A stretch of DNA of 56,568 nt from a bacterium (GTDB lineage Bacteria > Bacillota_I > Bacilli_A > RF39 > UBA660). Location of the stretch: contig JAUNMG010000001.1 in NCBI GenBank assembly GCA_030531905.1, positions 1-56,568 of the forward strand. Reading direction: 5' to 3'. A program made the translations under genes and the position numbers. Below the pieces are notes generated by a model. It saw only the letters and a list, made by a program, of their open reading frames with translations, made no database searches and was not told where the DNA came from. Positions 1-7,937 of the stretch are shown in pieces. Position 1 is the stretch's first letter. Every line of letters begins with the position of its first letter.

Positions 1-707
1 ACTTTTTTATATGATTTATCTCTTTCTTTTTCTATATAACTAGCAGCTTCTTCTAGATTGTTACTAAATTTGAGAAATTTTTTATGGACATGATGGTCCT
101 CTTCTTTTAGAAAAGGAAGAACATATTTACGATATCTGTTTCTTGTATATTTCATCTTTGAATTAGAATCATCTATGTAATATTTAACACCATTTAATTT
201 ATCATATTCTTCTAATTCTTGTTTAGTATAAGTAATTAATGGTCTTACTATTTTATAACTTCCCATATCTACTATTTTATGAAAACCACTATATCCTTCT
301 AGATTTGAACCTCTAGTAATTCTCATTAGAATTGTTTCTATTAAGTCATCTCCATGGTGAGCAGTCATTAAATAATTTGCTCCATACTTTTCGATAACTT
401 TTTCAAAAAAATGATATCTGATATTTCTAGCTTCATTATGAAAGTTATCATCACCATATTTTTCAATAGTCATAGATTCTAACATAATGTTTTTTTCTTC
501 ACAAAATTGTTTGATAAATATAGCTTCTTCAATACTCTGTTTCCTAATATTATGATTTACATGAGCACATATTATTTTTAAGTTATATCTATCCTTTATT
601 TTTAAAAGCATATCAAATAGTGCCATTGAATCTGGTCCTGTTGAACAACCAATTACAATTGTATCATTATTTTTAAATTCAAAATCTTTAGAAATATCAA
701 TATCCAT
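1..707 (-). CDS. tilS: tRNA(Ile)-lysidine synthase TilS, partial (C-terminus beyond window edge)
   Basis: TilS makes lysidine at the wobble C of tRNA-Ile(CAU), using ATP and lysine, so that the tRNA reads AUA instead of AUG. About 235 N-terminal residues are present; the rest lies off the left edge. The PP-loop reads STGPDS at residues 22-27, where most TilS have SGGxDS. Family signatures follow: HVNHNIR, TAHHGDDLIET, and the DDSN...RNRYR segment before LPFL. The ATG at 707 is preceded by GGTGAT, the usual ribosome site of this genome. It follows divIC, as in B. subtilis. The T in place of the first PP-loop glycine is a small oddity, but the other motifs are intact. Confidence 0.93.
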   Translation of the reverse strand, partial: MDIDISKDFEFKNNDTIVIGCSTGPDSMALFDMLLKIKDRYNLKIICAHVNHNIRKQSIEEAIFIKQFCEEKNIMLESMTIEKYGDDNFHNEARNIRYHFFEKVIEKYGANYLMTAHHGDDLIETILMRITRGSNLEGYSGFHKIVDMGSYKIVRPLITYTKQELEEYDKLNGVKYYIDDSNSKMKYTRNRYRKYVLPFLKEEDHHVHKKFLKFSNNLEEAASYIEKERDKSYKK

Positions 708-762
708 AAATCATCACCAACTCTATTCTATCTAAAATTATAGTTTTTATCAACAAAAAATC

Positions 763-1056
763 CTACGGAATTCGTAGAATTATTTCCCCATCTTTTGAAT
801 AAGAATATTTTTCTCTAGCATATCTTGCAATATAGTCAGGATCTTGTAACTTAGAAGCATCAACTTTTAATTCATCCTCTTTTTCCTTTAAAGTAACTAA
901 CTTTTTCTTTAATTCTTTCTTTTCTTGATATTTATCATATATTTCAACCCAATATTTACCAATCGTATAAGTAGTTCCAATGATAATTGCAATAGAAGAC
1001 ACACCTAAAAATAACATTCTTTTTAGTTTCTTTTTATTTTTTTTCTTCTTTGCCAT
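763..1056 (-). CDS. divIC: DivIC/FtsB-type septum formation initiator
   Basis: Small bitopic division protein of 97 residues. It has a very basic cytoplasmic start (MAKKKKNKKK), one membrane helix at about residues 14-32, and a predicted coiled coil of Lys/Glu heptads at about 38-66. The C-terminal segment DPDYIARYAREKY is the family signature. DivIC works with DivIB and FtsL in the divisome. The order yabP-yabQ-divIC-tilS is the B. subtilis order. The gene has its own likely promoter just upstream (1084-1111). The family call rests on topology, motif and synteny together. Confidence 0.88.
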   Translation of the reverse strand: MAKKKKNKKKLKRMLFLGVSSIAIIIGTTYTIGKYWVEIYDKYQEKKELKKKLVTLKEKEDELKVDASKLQDPDYIARYAREKYSYSKDGEIILRIP

Positions 1057-1083
1057 ATCATTATCACCTACTTTCTTAAGTGT

Positions 1084-1111
1084 ATTATATCACTAATTAC
1101 TTTGGAAACAA
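1084..1111 (-). promoter_or_regulatory. Promoter of divIC-tilS
   Basis: Read on the minus strand, TTGTTT (1106-1111) and TATAAT (1084-1089) are 16 bases apart, and a TGA just before the -10 gives an extended -10. It lies directly upstream of the divIC ribosome site AGGTGAT. Confidence 0.55.
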
Positions 1112-1116
1112 TGATT

Positions 1117-1449
1117 TTAAGATTTTTTTTGTCTACTTGACACTTTTTTTAATTTTATTTTAAGTTTAGCTTTAAAATTATTTACTATTTCAGTAAAACT
1201 AATAAAACTAATTAAATAACCAACTCCTATCGCAAGTAAAAAATATTCATGAATAACACCCTGATTTATTTTCTTTATTAATAAAAAATAAAGTAGTGAA
1301 AAATCAATAATATATATTATTGTAAATACTATTTTAAATACTTTATTTTTCGAAAACAAAAATCTGTAATTAAGATTAGTACATATAGAAAAAACAATGC
1401 CATAAAAAGTTGAAAATATTAGTGAAATTATTTGTAATTTTAATTCCAT
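1117..1449 (-). CDS. yabQ: Sporulation membrane protein YabQ
   Basis: A 110-residue protein with about three hydrophobic helices (roughly residues 5-25, 40-60 and 70-90) and a very basic tail (KAKLKIKLKK...). Its ATG overlaps the yabP stop as TAATG, so the two are translationally coupled. YabQ is a forespore-surrounding membrane protein needed for cortex formation in B. subtilis. The call rests on membrane topology and the yabP-yabQ-divIC order. Sequence conservation in this family is low. Confidence 0.8.
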   Translation of the reverse strand: MELKLQIISLIFSTFYGIVFSICTNLNYRFLFSKNKVFKIVFTIIYIIDFSLLYFLLIKKINQGVIHEYFLLAIGVGYLISFISFTEIVNNFKAKLKIKLKKVSSRQKKS

Positions 1450-1739
1450 TATTTAAATAGTTTATTGAAAAGACTTGATTCTTTACTCTTTTTGGCATTG
1501 TCTTCTAAATAATTGATACCATTAATTATACCTCTTATTGAAACATTTCCTTGAACGGTATCTAATTTTATTAGTTCTAATTCTTGTCCTTTTACTAAAA
1601 TAAATCCCATACTTGTTTCTATTAGAAATTGCTCAGTATCAAAATTTTCTACTTTTTTAACTCCTGTTATCATTAGATTTTTTCTTTCTACTAAACTAAC
1701 TCCATGACTATATGTATTTATTGTATCTTGCTTTTCCAT
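1449..1739 (-). CDS. yabP: Sporulation protein YabP
   Basis: A 96-residue YabP/YqfC-family protein. The signature runs from HGVSLVERKNLMITGV through FLIETSMGFILVKG to LDTVQGNVSIRGIINGI, a compact beta-rich domain. In sporulating Firmicutes it is made in the mother cell and acts with YabQ in spore cortex and coat assembly. The ribosome site GGAGGAAAT precedes the ATG. It is the first gene of the yabP-yabQ pair, which overlaps by one base. Together with YabQ and YabG it argues that the organism belongs to an endospore-forming lineage. Confidence 0.9.
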   Translation of the reverse strand: MEKQDTINTYSHGVSLVERKNLMITGVKKVENFDTEQFLIETSMGFILVKGQELELIKLDTVQGNVSIRGIINGINYLEDNAKKSKESSLFNKLFK

Positions 1740-1788
1740 ATTATTTCCTCCTAGAAAATAATATGTTTTAGTTAAAAAAATTATGACA

Positions 1789-1812
1789 TAAAAAAAGATG
1801 ATTTCTCATCTT
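1789..1812 (-). terminator. Terminator of spoVG
   Basis: On the minus strand AAGATGA and TCATCTT pair around a 4-base loop (1795-1812), followed by a run of T. The stem covers the spoVG stop codon. Confidence 0.85.
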
Positions 1813-2089
1813 ATTCTTCTACTGCTACTTCATCTTCTGCTTTATTATAAGCATCAATAATAGCATCTTCAAACATTGCTCTTACTTCTGGATTAATTGG
1901 ATGAGCGATATCTCTGTATCCTCCAGTAGCTGTCTTACGGCTTGGCATTGCTATGAATAAGCCATTATCTCCTTCAATAATTCTAATATCATGAACTGCA
2001 AAACTATCATCTAATAATACTGATGCAATTCCCTTCATACGTGATCCTTCTTTTTCAATCTTACGTACATTTACTGATGTTATCTTCAT
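1811..2089 (-). CDS. spoVG: SpoVG, septation/RNA-binding regulator
   Basis: A 92-residue protein matching SpoVG over its whole length: [11 protein letters not shown] at the start, then [22 protein letters not shown] and [11 protein letters not shown]. SpoVG binds nucleic acid and affects asymmetric septation, cortex formation and, in several Firmicutes, virulence and cell-wall genes. The tail is short and acidic (AEDEVAVEE). It is a single-gene transcript with its own promoter (2129-2157) and terminator (1789-1812). The ribosome site is AAGGAGGAC. It sits between veg and yabP; in B. subtilis purR and yabJ lie between. Confidence 0.96.
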   Translation of the reverse strand: MKITSVNVRKIEKEGSRMKGIASVLLDDSFAVHDIRIIEGDNGLFIAMPSRKTATGGYRDIAHPINPEVRAMFEDAIIDAYNKAEDEVAVEE

Positions 2090-2128
2090 ATATTGTCCTC
2101 CTTAAAAGTATTACTACTTTCTAGTATC

Positions 2129-2157
2129 ATTTTATAATATTAATATAAAAATTGCAA
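2129..2157 (-). promoter_or_regulatory. Promoter of spoVG
   Basis: On the minus strand TTGCAA (2152-2157) and TAAAAT (2129-2134) are separated by exactly 17 bases. This is a vegetative-type promoter; I see no clear sigma-H pattern. Confidence 0.6.
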
Positions 2158-2164
2158 TAAAATT

Positions 2165-2398
2165 TTATTTTTTCATTGCAATTTCTTTTATTTCTAAATT
2201 ATTTATTAAAACATCATTATAGCTGTAAGATTTAACTCTTGTTATCTTACCTAATTGTTTTACAGTAAAGACTGAATTATATGATTCTAATATCTTTCCA
2301 ATAAACTCATCAATTTGGTTTCTAGCACCTTTAAATTTAAAAGCAAAAGTATTACCTCTATTTTCTTTTATATATTTTCTTATCTTATCTATATTCAT
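2165..2398 (-). CDS. veg: Veg family protein
   Basis: A 77-residue protein of the Veg family. Visible family features are the central GARNQIDEFIGKILESYNSVFTV and the RVKSYSYNDVL segment near the end. In B. subtilis Veg influences biofilm formation through the SinR pathway, and its fold resembles an Sm/SH3 barrel. The start codon overlaps the yabG stop (ATGA), so it is coupled to yabG. The order rsmA-yabG-veg is conserved across Bacilli and many Clostridia. Confidence 0.88.
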   Translation of the reverse strand: MNIDKIRKYIKENRGNTFAFKFKGARNQIDEFIGKILESYNSVFTVKQLGKITRVKSYSYNDVLINNLEIKEIAMKK

Positions 2399-3189
2399 CT
2401 TGGATACCCCACAAACATTGTTCCATTAGTAATTATTCCACCTATACCATCTGAACCATATTTAGTTTTTTCTATTACTGATAATAAATCTATACTCTTA
2501 CTATTAACTGATAAAGCAACACTTGAAGCAATTATTGCAGGATCAAGAGCATGAATATTTATTCTTTTTGGACTTGATGCAAAATTAGCGCCTGCTCTAA
2601 TTAATTCTTCGTAATTAGATTGACATGCCCCTGATATTATAATTAATTTATTTTGATCCTTTTCATATTTTCTAGCTGTCTTTACAGCCTTAACAAAGTT
2701 TTTAGAATTCTGATAATTATCCAAATTACTAGTATCATTTTTCTTTTTGTAATAAGCATCATGACCAGTAATTACTAAAATATCAGGATTATATTGTTCT
2801 AAATATTTAGAAATTCTATTAGGAAGTTCATCTTCTTTTACTACAAAGCCATATGCTTTTACATTTAAATCATGGTAAAAGTTAATACATCTTTCTAGAA
2901 AAAAAGGATCACTATCTAAATGAACTATTACCCCTGGTAAAAAGAAAAATTTATCACGATTTAGTTCTATACTCTTAATGTTGTCTGTTATTATTTTTCT
3001 ATCTTCTCTAACTGTATCTAACTTTTTTTCTTCATGCTTTAAATCTTCTATTGAACAATCCGCATATAATCTTAAATCAACACCCTTTAAAGTTACAATA
3101 TCATTACCTCTATCGATATCAACTATTTCAAATATAATATCATTATTGTAAGACTTTCTACTAACAACATCACCTATTTTAAAATTCAA
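2395..3189 (-). CDS. yabG: YabG, sporulation-specific coat protease
   Basis: YabG is a cysteine-type protease that processes spore coat proteins. The opening NFKIGDVVSRKSYNNDIIFEI and the motifs LPGVIVHLDSD, ILVITGHDAYYKK and ISGACQSNYEELI fit the family; the product is about 264 residues. I chose the TTG at 3189 because GGGTGAT lies 4 bases upstream; a GTG at 3198 is also in frame. The stop TGA overlaps the veg start. The TGA stop is also evidence that UGA is not recoded here. It is flanked by rsmA and veg, as in B. subtilis. Confidence 0.9.
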   Translation of the reverse strand: MNFKIGDVVSRKSYNNDIIFEIVDIDRGNDIVTLKGVDLRLYADCSIEDLKHEEKKLDTVREDRKIITDNIKSIELNRDKFFFLPGVIVHLDSDPFFLERCINFYHDLNVKAYGFVVKEDELPNRISKYLEQYNPDILVITGHDAYYKKKNDTSNLDNYQNSKNFVKAVKTARKYEKDQNKLIIISGACQSNYEELIRAGANFASSPKRINIHALDPAIIASSVALSVNSKSIDLLSVIEKTKYGSDGIGGIITNGTMFVGYPR

Positions 3190-3228
3190 TAGTATCACCC
3201 AAATTAATACTATGACAAAAAAAAAGAA

Positions 3229-4026
3229 TTATTCCTCAGTTAAAGCATTACTTATTTTAACAAATACTATAACTGGTAATTCTTCTGCTCTAGAACTCAA
3301 TGAAAAATTATATTCCTTTAAAACACTGCCCACCACTTCTAAATCATATCCTTTTAAATTATTTCTAATAGTCTTTCTTTTATATTGAAAACTATCTCTA
3401 ACCAATTTAAAGAAATGATTCTTATCATTTAATTCAAGTAACTCTTTTTTTCTTGTAAAAGAAACAACAACACTATCAACATTTGGTACTGGAGTAAATT
3501 CCTTTCTATTTACAACAAACTCTTTCTTTACATCAAAAAAGTAATTTAAATATACTGTTAAAGAATTATATTCTTTAGTTTTAGGTTTTGCTGAAAAACG
3601 ATCCCCTACTTCTTTTTGAACCATCATTACTATTTTATTAAAATCTATATCTGTATCCATAATCTTCATTAATATAGGAGTAGTTATATAATAAGGAACA
3701 TTACTCACAAAATAGATATTTTCATATTCTTCATTTTTTATATCACTAACAATATCACTTTTTATAAAATCTCCATAAATCACTTCAATATTAGGATACT
3801 CTTTCTTTAATTCATTTAAATAATCAGTTAACTCTGTATCTATTTCATAAGCTATAATTTTTTTAGAAAGTTTTGCTAATTCTTTAGTTAAAATACCTTT
3901 ACCAGGGCCTACTTCAATAACCAAATCTTTTGAAGTAATTGAAGCAGTGTTTGCTATCTTTCTTACTATATTAATATCTTTTAAAAAGTTTTGCCCAAAT
4001 TTTTTCTTAAAGTTAAAATCTTCCAT
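3229..4026 (-). CDS. rsmA: 16S rRNA dimethyladenosine transferase RsmA (KsgA)
   Basis: RsmA dimethylates the two adjacent adenines in the helix 45 loop of 16S rRNA (A1518/A1519 in E. coli numbering) during 30S assembly, using S-adenosylmethionine. The 265-residue protein has the expected length. The SAM-binding motif VIEVGPGKGILT spans about residues 36-47, and the catalytic motif NVPYYITTPI lies at about 109-118. The N-terminal KKFGQNFL is typical. The ribosome site GGTGAT sits 3 bases before the ATG. It follows the fibre cluster and precedes yabG. Confidence 0.97.
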   Translation of the reverse strand: MEDFNFKKKFGQNFLKDINIVRKIANTASITSKDLVIEVGPGKGILTKELAKLSKKIIAYEIDTELTDYLNELKKEYPNIEVIYGDFIKSDIVSDIKNEEYENIYFVSNVPYYITTPILMKIMDTDIDFNKIVMMVQKEVGDRFSAKPKTKEYNSLTVYLNYFFDVKKEFVVNRKEFTPVPNVDSVVVSFTRKKELLELNDKNHFFKLVRDSFQYKRKTIRNNLKGYDLEVVGSVLKEYNFSLSSRAEELPVIVFVKISNALTEE

Positions 4027-4059
4027 AATATCACCACTAAATTTATTATAACAAAAAAA

Positions 4060-4081
4060 AGAAGTATTTTATAGTACTTCT
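4060..4081 (-). terminator. Terminator after the fibre-cluster operon
   Basis: On the minus strand AGAAGTA and TACTTCT (4060-4066 and 4075-4081) pair, followed by eight T. The stop codon of the upstream gene lies inside the hairpin. Confidence 0.85.
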
Positions 4082-4527
4082 AAATCTATCTTAGTAGCAA
4101 TTGGTTTTTCTTCTTTTTCATGAATCATAAAGAAAATATTTGCGAGTGATAATCCATATAACATTATTTTCATAAAAGCTATAAAATCACTAAAATAAGA
4201 AAAATTAATATTATACCCCATGATAGAATTTAATAACATATTTTTATCTAAAACACTTCTTAATCCTGCTACTAGAATACAAGTAAAAACTAAACAACAA
4301 GTTAGATTATAAAATATATTTGAATTAACACTTTTTTGATTCATTACGATATTTATGAAGAATAAAAATAAAATCAAAATAAAAGGTATAAAGATAGGAA
4401 TTGATTCAATTATATTTTTATCAATTCTTTTATACATTGAAAGTACTATAAAGAAAGATAAACCCAAACTTAAAATTAATAATATGAACTTCAAAACTAT
4501 AAAAATTCCATTTAATATTTTCTTCAT
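4069..4527 (-). CDS. Unknown four-helix membrane protein of the fibre cluster
   Basis: I do not recognise this family. The 152-residue product has about four hydrophobic segments (roughly residues 8-28, 41-60, 72-90 and 110-132) and a short Lys/Glu-rich cytoplasmic tail. The start is 1 base from the end of the 228-residue gene upstream, so the two are probably coupled, and a terminator follows directly. It is the last gene of the SipW/TasA-like operon. It may help export or anchor the fibre proteins, but that is inference from position only. Confidence 0.7.
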   Translation of the reverse strand: MKKILNGIFIVLKFILLILSLGLSFFIVLSMYKRIDKNIIESIPIFIPFILILFLFFINIVMNQKSVNSNIFYNLTCCLVFTCILVAGLRSVLDKNMLLNSIMGYNINFSYFSDFIAFMKIMLYGLSLANIFFMIHEKEEKPIATKIDLEVL

Positions 4528-4528
4528 A

Positions 4529-5215
4529 TTATTTACTCACCTCACTATACCATAATGAAACATCATATATGAAATCTATTGCTTCTGTATAATTATTTAA
4601 TAAGGCATAATAACTATCTTTTGTTTGGTCATATAAATCATTTTTATTAGAATTACTACTAAAGTAATAACTACTATTGTTTTTTATAACCTTCTGAAGA
4701 TAATCTGTAGATTTAATTAAACTATTAATATTATCTACCATAAATGGTGAAATTATCTCCAAACTACTTAATTGAATTTTATTATTATCCATAGTTGCTA
4801 CTTCATATAATTGTTTTACTAAACATTCATTAGCTATATTTATTTGGTAAAACTGTTGCATGTCATATACATCTTTTATATTTATTGTCTTTTTGTTAAG
4901 AATCTTATTAAACTCTTCACTATCTATTTTAGAAATACAAACATTAAGTCTTGATTTAACACTAGCAAGACTATATATATCTTCACTACCCTTGTAACTA
5001 TTAGGATTAAAAGAGTCAATATTATCTTTTGTCTTTAAAATTTTTTCCTTTAAAGATTGATTATATTTAAAATCACTATCTTGTTTTTTGTATGTATTAT
5101 TTACATCTTTATAATGATAAAAATTAAGAAACAATAGAAAAAACGAAAATCCAAATATTATTCCCGTAATAGAATAAGATATAACATTACAGTATTCTAT
5201 TATTAATTTCTTCAT
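4529..5215 (-). CDS. Unknown single-pass membrane protein of the fibre cluster
   Basis: A 228-residue product with no family I can name. One N-terminal hydrophobic helix (about residues 11-30) is followed by a polar, helix-rich region outside the membrane with many Asn, Ser, Asp and Lys. Cysteines occur at residue 9 and twice in the ectodomain. It lies between the third TasA-like protein and the four-helix protein, with only a few bases between genes, so it belongs to the sipW operon. The context suggests a surface-fibre anchor or assembly factor, comparable in position to TapA, but I see no TapA similarity. Confidence 0.7.
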   Translation of the reverse strand: MKKLIIEYCNVISYSITGIIFGFSFFLLFLNFYHYKDVNNTYKKQDSDFKYNQSLKEKILKTKDNIDSFNPNSYKGSEDIYSLASVKSRLNVCISKIDSEEFNKILNKKTINIKDVYDMQQFYQINIANECLVKQLYEVATMDNNKIQLSSLEIISPFMVDNINSLIKSTDYLQKVIKNNSSYYFSSNSNKNDLYDQTKDSYYALLNNYTEAIDFIYDVSLWYSEVSK

Positions 5216-5225
5216 GTATTTACTC

Positions 5226-5747
5226 CTAATCTATAACTGGATTAACAGAAATATTATAATTATAAGATTTACCCAACCAATCAGTAGAATCCAAATTATC
5301 TGCAATCCATATTTTCAATTCATAATTTTTTTGTTCATTTGGTTTTAATGTACCAGTATCTAAAATATTATTCTTTACATTACCTAAATTATCTTTTTCT
5401 AATACTAGACCATTAGAAATCAATTGATAATTTAGAAATTTCCTACTTAGTAACTTTGTATTTTGGTCACTAACAAAGTCTTCTATCAATAATTGATATT
5501 TTACGGTTGTTTTTCCTTTATTTTTAATAGTAAAACTATATGGCTTAATATTATCAATCTTATTATCACTTATAGGTTGTTGATCAGTCAAATTGACATT
5601 CCCACTATCACTTAAGGCTATCTCTAAAGTGTTTACATCTACCTTTGGTTTTCTAGAATTAAAATATAGAAAACTATAATAGGAAAGTAAAAATATAGAA
5701 ATTAATAGAACTATCCCACCTATTATAAAAAATAAACCTCTTTTCAT
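5226..5747 (-). CDS. TasA/camelysin-like surface protein, short divergent form
   Basis: The 173-residue product has an N-terminal membrane helix (about residues 4-28) and one extracellular beta-rich domain. It shares the layout of the two longer fibre proteins at 6643 and 7278: an early LEIALSDSGNVNL strand, a PISD turn in place of MPTSDEVGK, a central TIKNKGKTTVKYQLLI, and the closing YELKIWIADN, where the others have LRMWI. It ends in a paired beta strand (YNISVNPV). No Ala-x-Ala site is obvious, so it may stay anchored. It starts one base after the sipW stop. A role as anchor or minor fibre subunit is inference. Confidence 0.72.
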   Translation of the reverse strand: MKRGLFFIIGGIVLLISIFLLSYYSFLYFNSRKPKVDVNTLEIALSDSGNVNLTDQQPISDNKIDNIKPYSFTIKNKGKTTVKYQLLIEDFVSDQNTKLLSRKFLNYQLISNGLVLEKDNLGNVKNNILDTGTLKPNEQKNYELKIWIADNLDSTDWLGKSYNYNISVNPVID

Positions 5748-6551
5748 CTAGATCACCTCTATATCATTGTCACTATTATCATTATCATTATTTGTTTCTG
5801 CTTCTTGTATATTTTCTTGTTCTACTATTGAACTTGTTGAATTATCTACTTCTTCTTCAATCTCTTCGACATTATTATTTTGTTCTGAATCAATTATTTC
5901 AACATTATCATTTTTGTTCTTTTTCATCTTTTTCTTTGATGAGGAACTAAGACCATTTTTTATTGATTTAATTAACTTAATAATATCATATATTACTATT
6001 CCTAAACATGGGATAACAACAATTATTAACCATCCATAAGCTTGAGTCAATACATATTGAATATATCCTATTTTAGGTATTTTTAAAATAACACGTCCAT
6101 AAATATTATCACTTGGAACCAAAGCTGCATCCTCACTATTATTATTATCACCTTTTGTTCTAAAAAGGAAAGAACCCGTATCTGACTTTTGAATTCCAAC
6201 TATTCTATGTGTAATTATTAATCCAGAATATCTAGGATCATTTGAAGTGAAAGTAATTATATCTCCTACTTTCAAATTTTCTGGTTCTTCTCTAACTATT
6301 ACAATAGCATCTTCAACTTTAATTGTTGGCTCCATACTTGGACTTATAATAATATAAGCACCTAGAAGAGGTGGTTTTGTCTCTCCAGCTTTTATATTCT
6401 TAGTTAAATCAACTACATATGCAATAAAACCAGCAGCAACTAAAAGTAAGATAACTAAAATAGAGTACAAAACAACTTTTGCAACAAAATGATATATTTT
6501 ATATGCAGTACTTAATACTTTTTTAAAACCATCTGATTTTGCATTTTCCAT
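5748..6551 (-). CDS. sipW: SipW-type (ER-type) signal peptidase I
   Basis: A 267-residue membrane signal peptidase with a Ser/His catalytic pair: Ser72 in SPSMEPTI and His115 in ITHRIVGI, where ordinary bacterial enzymes have Lys. The TKGDNN motif with Asp135 follows. Membrane helices lie at about residues 25-47 and 170-192. The C-terminal 70 residues are a charged tail rich in Asn, Asp and Glu, not needed for catalysis in known relatives. In B. subtilis SipW cleaves TasA and TapA, the biofilm fibre proteins. The three adjacent TasA-like proteins are the obvious substrates. A weak extended -10 lies upstream. Confidence 0.92.
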   Translation of the reverse strand: MENAKSDGFKKVLSTAYKIYHFVAKVVLYSILVILLLVAAGFIAYVVDLTKNIKAGETKPPLLGAYIIISPSMEPTIKVEDAIVIVREEPENLKVGDIITFTSNDPRYSGLIITHRIVGIQKSDTGSFLFRTKGDNNNSEDAALVPSDNIYGRVILKIPKIGYIQYVLTQAYGWLIIVVIPCLGIVIYDIIKLIKSIKNGLSSSSKKKMKKNKNDNVEIIDSEQNNNVEEIEEEVDNSTSSIVEQENIQEAETNNDNDNSDNDIEVI

Positions 6552-6636
6552 TGTTCCACTCCTTATTATTCTATACTAAGTATATAATAGCATAAAAATA
6601 CAAAAATTACACTAAAAATAAAATATATAATAAAAA

Positions 6637-6654
6637 AAGACATTAAGATGCCTT
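6637..6654 (-). terminator. Terminator between the tasA-like genes and sipW
   Basis: On the minus strand AAGGCAT pairs with ATGTCTT around a 4-base loop (one G-U pair), followed by a T run. It straddles the stop codon at 6643. Partial read-through would set high fibre-protein to low peptidase ratios. Confidence 0.75.
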
Positions 6655-7269
6655 TCCATAAACATTAACTTTTACAGTATATGTTAAACCTTGACTAGGT
6701 GATGCTTTTTCATTAATCCACATTCTTAAACGGTAATTATCAGAACCACTTGAATTTTTATTAACTGTTCTTAATATCATTGATCCTTTTGGTGCACCCA
6801 TATCACTTGTTTCACTTATTGGGGTAAAAGGGGTAGGATCCATTACAGATTCATATGTTCCACTTTTTTGTTGCTCTAAGTATATTTTAATATCAGAATC
6901 TGGTACCGTAGATTTTGCATCCTTTACTGCTGCTATTTGGTAAGTAAGTTTAGCATTATTTACTATTGTTGAATTTATCGTAAAATCAAAGTATTCTCCA
7001 ACACCCTTTAATGATTTTCCCACTTCATCGCTTGTTGGCATTGCATTAGTTATTGAAATTCCATTTGTATCTTCAGTATAATTCATAGAAATATTCCCTG
7101 TGCTTATTGAATTTGAATTATCATTAAAATTACCTTTTTGAAATGTAGCAAAAGAAAGACTTATAACAGAAATTACCAAAATAGTTATAAGTATTATTGA
7201 TAATAATATTTTCTTTGATGTATTTTCATCTATTGTTTCTTCATCTTTTAACTCATCATTCTTCATCAT
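6643..7269 (-). CDS. TasA/camelysin-like fibre protein 1
   Basis: A 208-residue secreted protein. A hydrophobic signal helix (about residues 20-42) ends in SFATF, the kind of site SipW-type peptidases cut. The mature part opens with a STGNISMNYTE strand, then NAMPTSDEVGK, a central region of beta strands and the closing LRMWINEKA. This layout matches the TasA/CalY (camelysin) family of self-assembling surface fibres. It shares MPTSDEVGK and LRMWI with its neighbour at 7278, so the two are paralogues. They are 8 bases apart and co-transcribed, ending in a terminator. Fibre formation is inferred from family and from sipW next door. Confidence 0.83.
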   Translation of the reverse strand: MMKNDELKDEETIDENTSKKILLSIILITILVISVISLSFATFQKGNFNDNSNSISTGNISMNYTEDTNGISITNAMPTSDEVGKSLKGVGEYFDFTINSTIVNNAKLTYQIAAVKDAKSTVPDSDIKIYLEQQKSGTYESVMDPTPFTPISETSDMGAPKGSMILRTVNKNSSGSDNYRLRMWINEKASPSQGLTYTVKVNVYGKAS

Positions 7270-7277
7270 AACATCTC

Positions 7278-7892
7278 CTAATCGTCATTTGCATACACAT
7301 TTATTTTTATTTTAAAATTTTCACTCACATTTTTTATATTATACTTATCAGAAATCCACATTCTTAATCTAAAATACTGGATACCACTATTATTAAATGT
7401 TCCATAATACAATGTTTTTCCATTTTTTTCTGTTAATGAATCTTTTAAACTATAATAAGTAGGAACATCAACATCATAACCAGAAATAGGCTTATCTGTT
7501 AATCCATCTGTTAAATATATTTTTACATATTTTTCATCTATTTCATTTTCTACAACTTGCTTTACAGCATAAATTTCATAATTAATTTTATTAGTTCCAA
7601 CAATACTTGAAGAAACGTTAAAATCAAAATAACTATTATTACTCTGAGTTATATCTAATTTTTTTCCAACTTCGTCACTAGTTGGCATTGCATTTTGTAA
7701 AGATATACCATTAGAAGATTCAGTATAACTAAATGTTATTGAACCAGTACTAATGGTGTTTTCTATCTTACCTTCTTTTGTATAAGAAAAAAGTGCATAA
7801 GTACTACCAATTACTAAAATAAAAAGAAAAAAAGTAAATATATATGAAAATATTAATTTTATCTTATTATTGCTTTTTTCTTTCTTTTCCAT
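7278..7892 (-). CDS. TasA/camelysin-like fibre protein 2
   Basis: A 204-residue paralogue of the gene at 6643. The signal helix (about residues 11-34) ends near STYALF. The mature part opens with a STGSITFSYTES strand and continues with LQNAMPTSDEVGKKL, FDFNVSSSIV and LRMWISDKY. It is the first gene of the fibre cluster, 46 bases after the tatD stop. A TATAAT-like -10 is visible in the gap, but its -35 is poor. Two similar subunits plus a shorter third suggest a mixed or alternating fibre; that is inference. Confidence 0.83.
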   Translation of the reverse strand: MEKKEKSNNKIKLIFSYIFTFFLFILVIGSTYALFSYTKEGKIENTISTGSITFSYTESSNGISLQNAMPTSDEVGKKLDITQSNNSYFDFNVSSSIVGTNKINYEIYAVKQVVENEIDEKYVKIYLTDGLTDKPISGYDVDVPTYYSLKDSLTEKNGKTLYYGTFNNSGIQYFRLRMWISDKYNIKNVSENFKIKINVYANDD

Positions 7893-7937
7893 ACACTATC
7901 ATCCTATCTATAATTATATACCTAAAGATTACCATAA

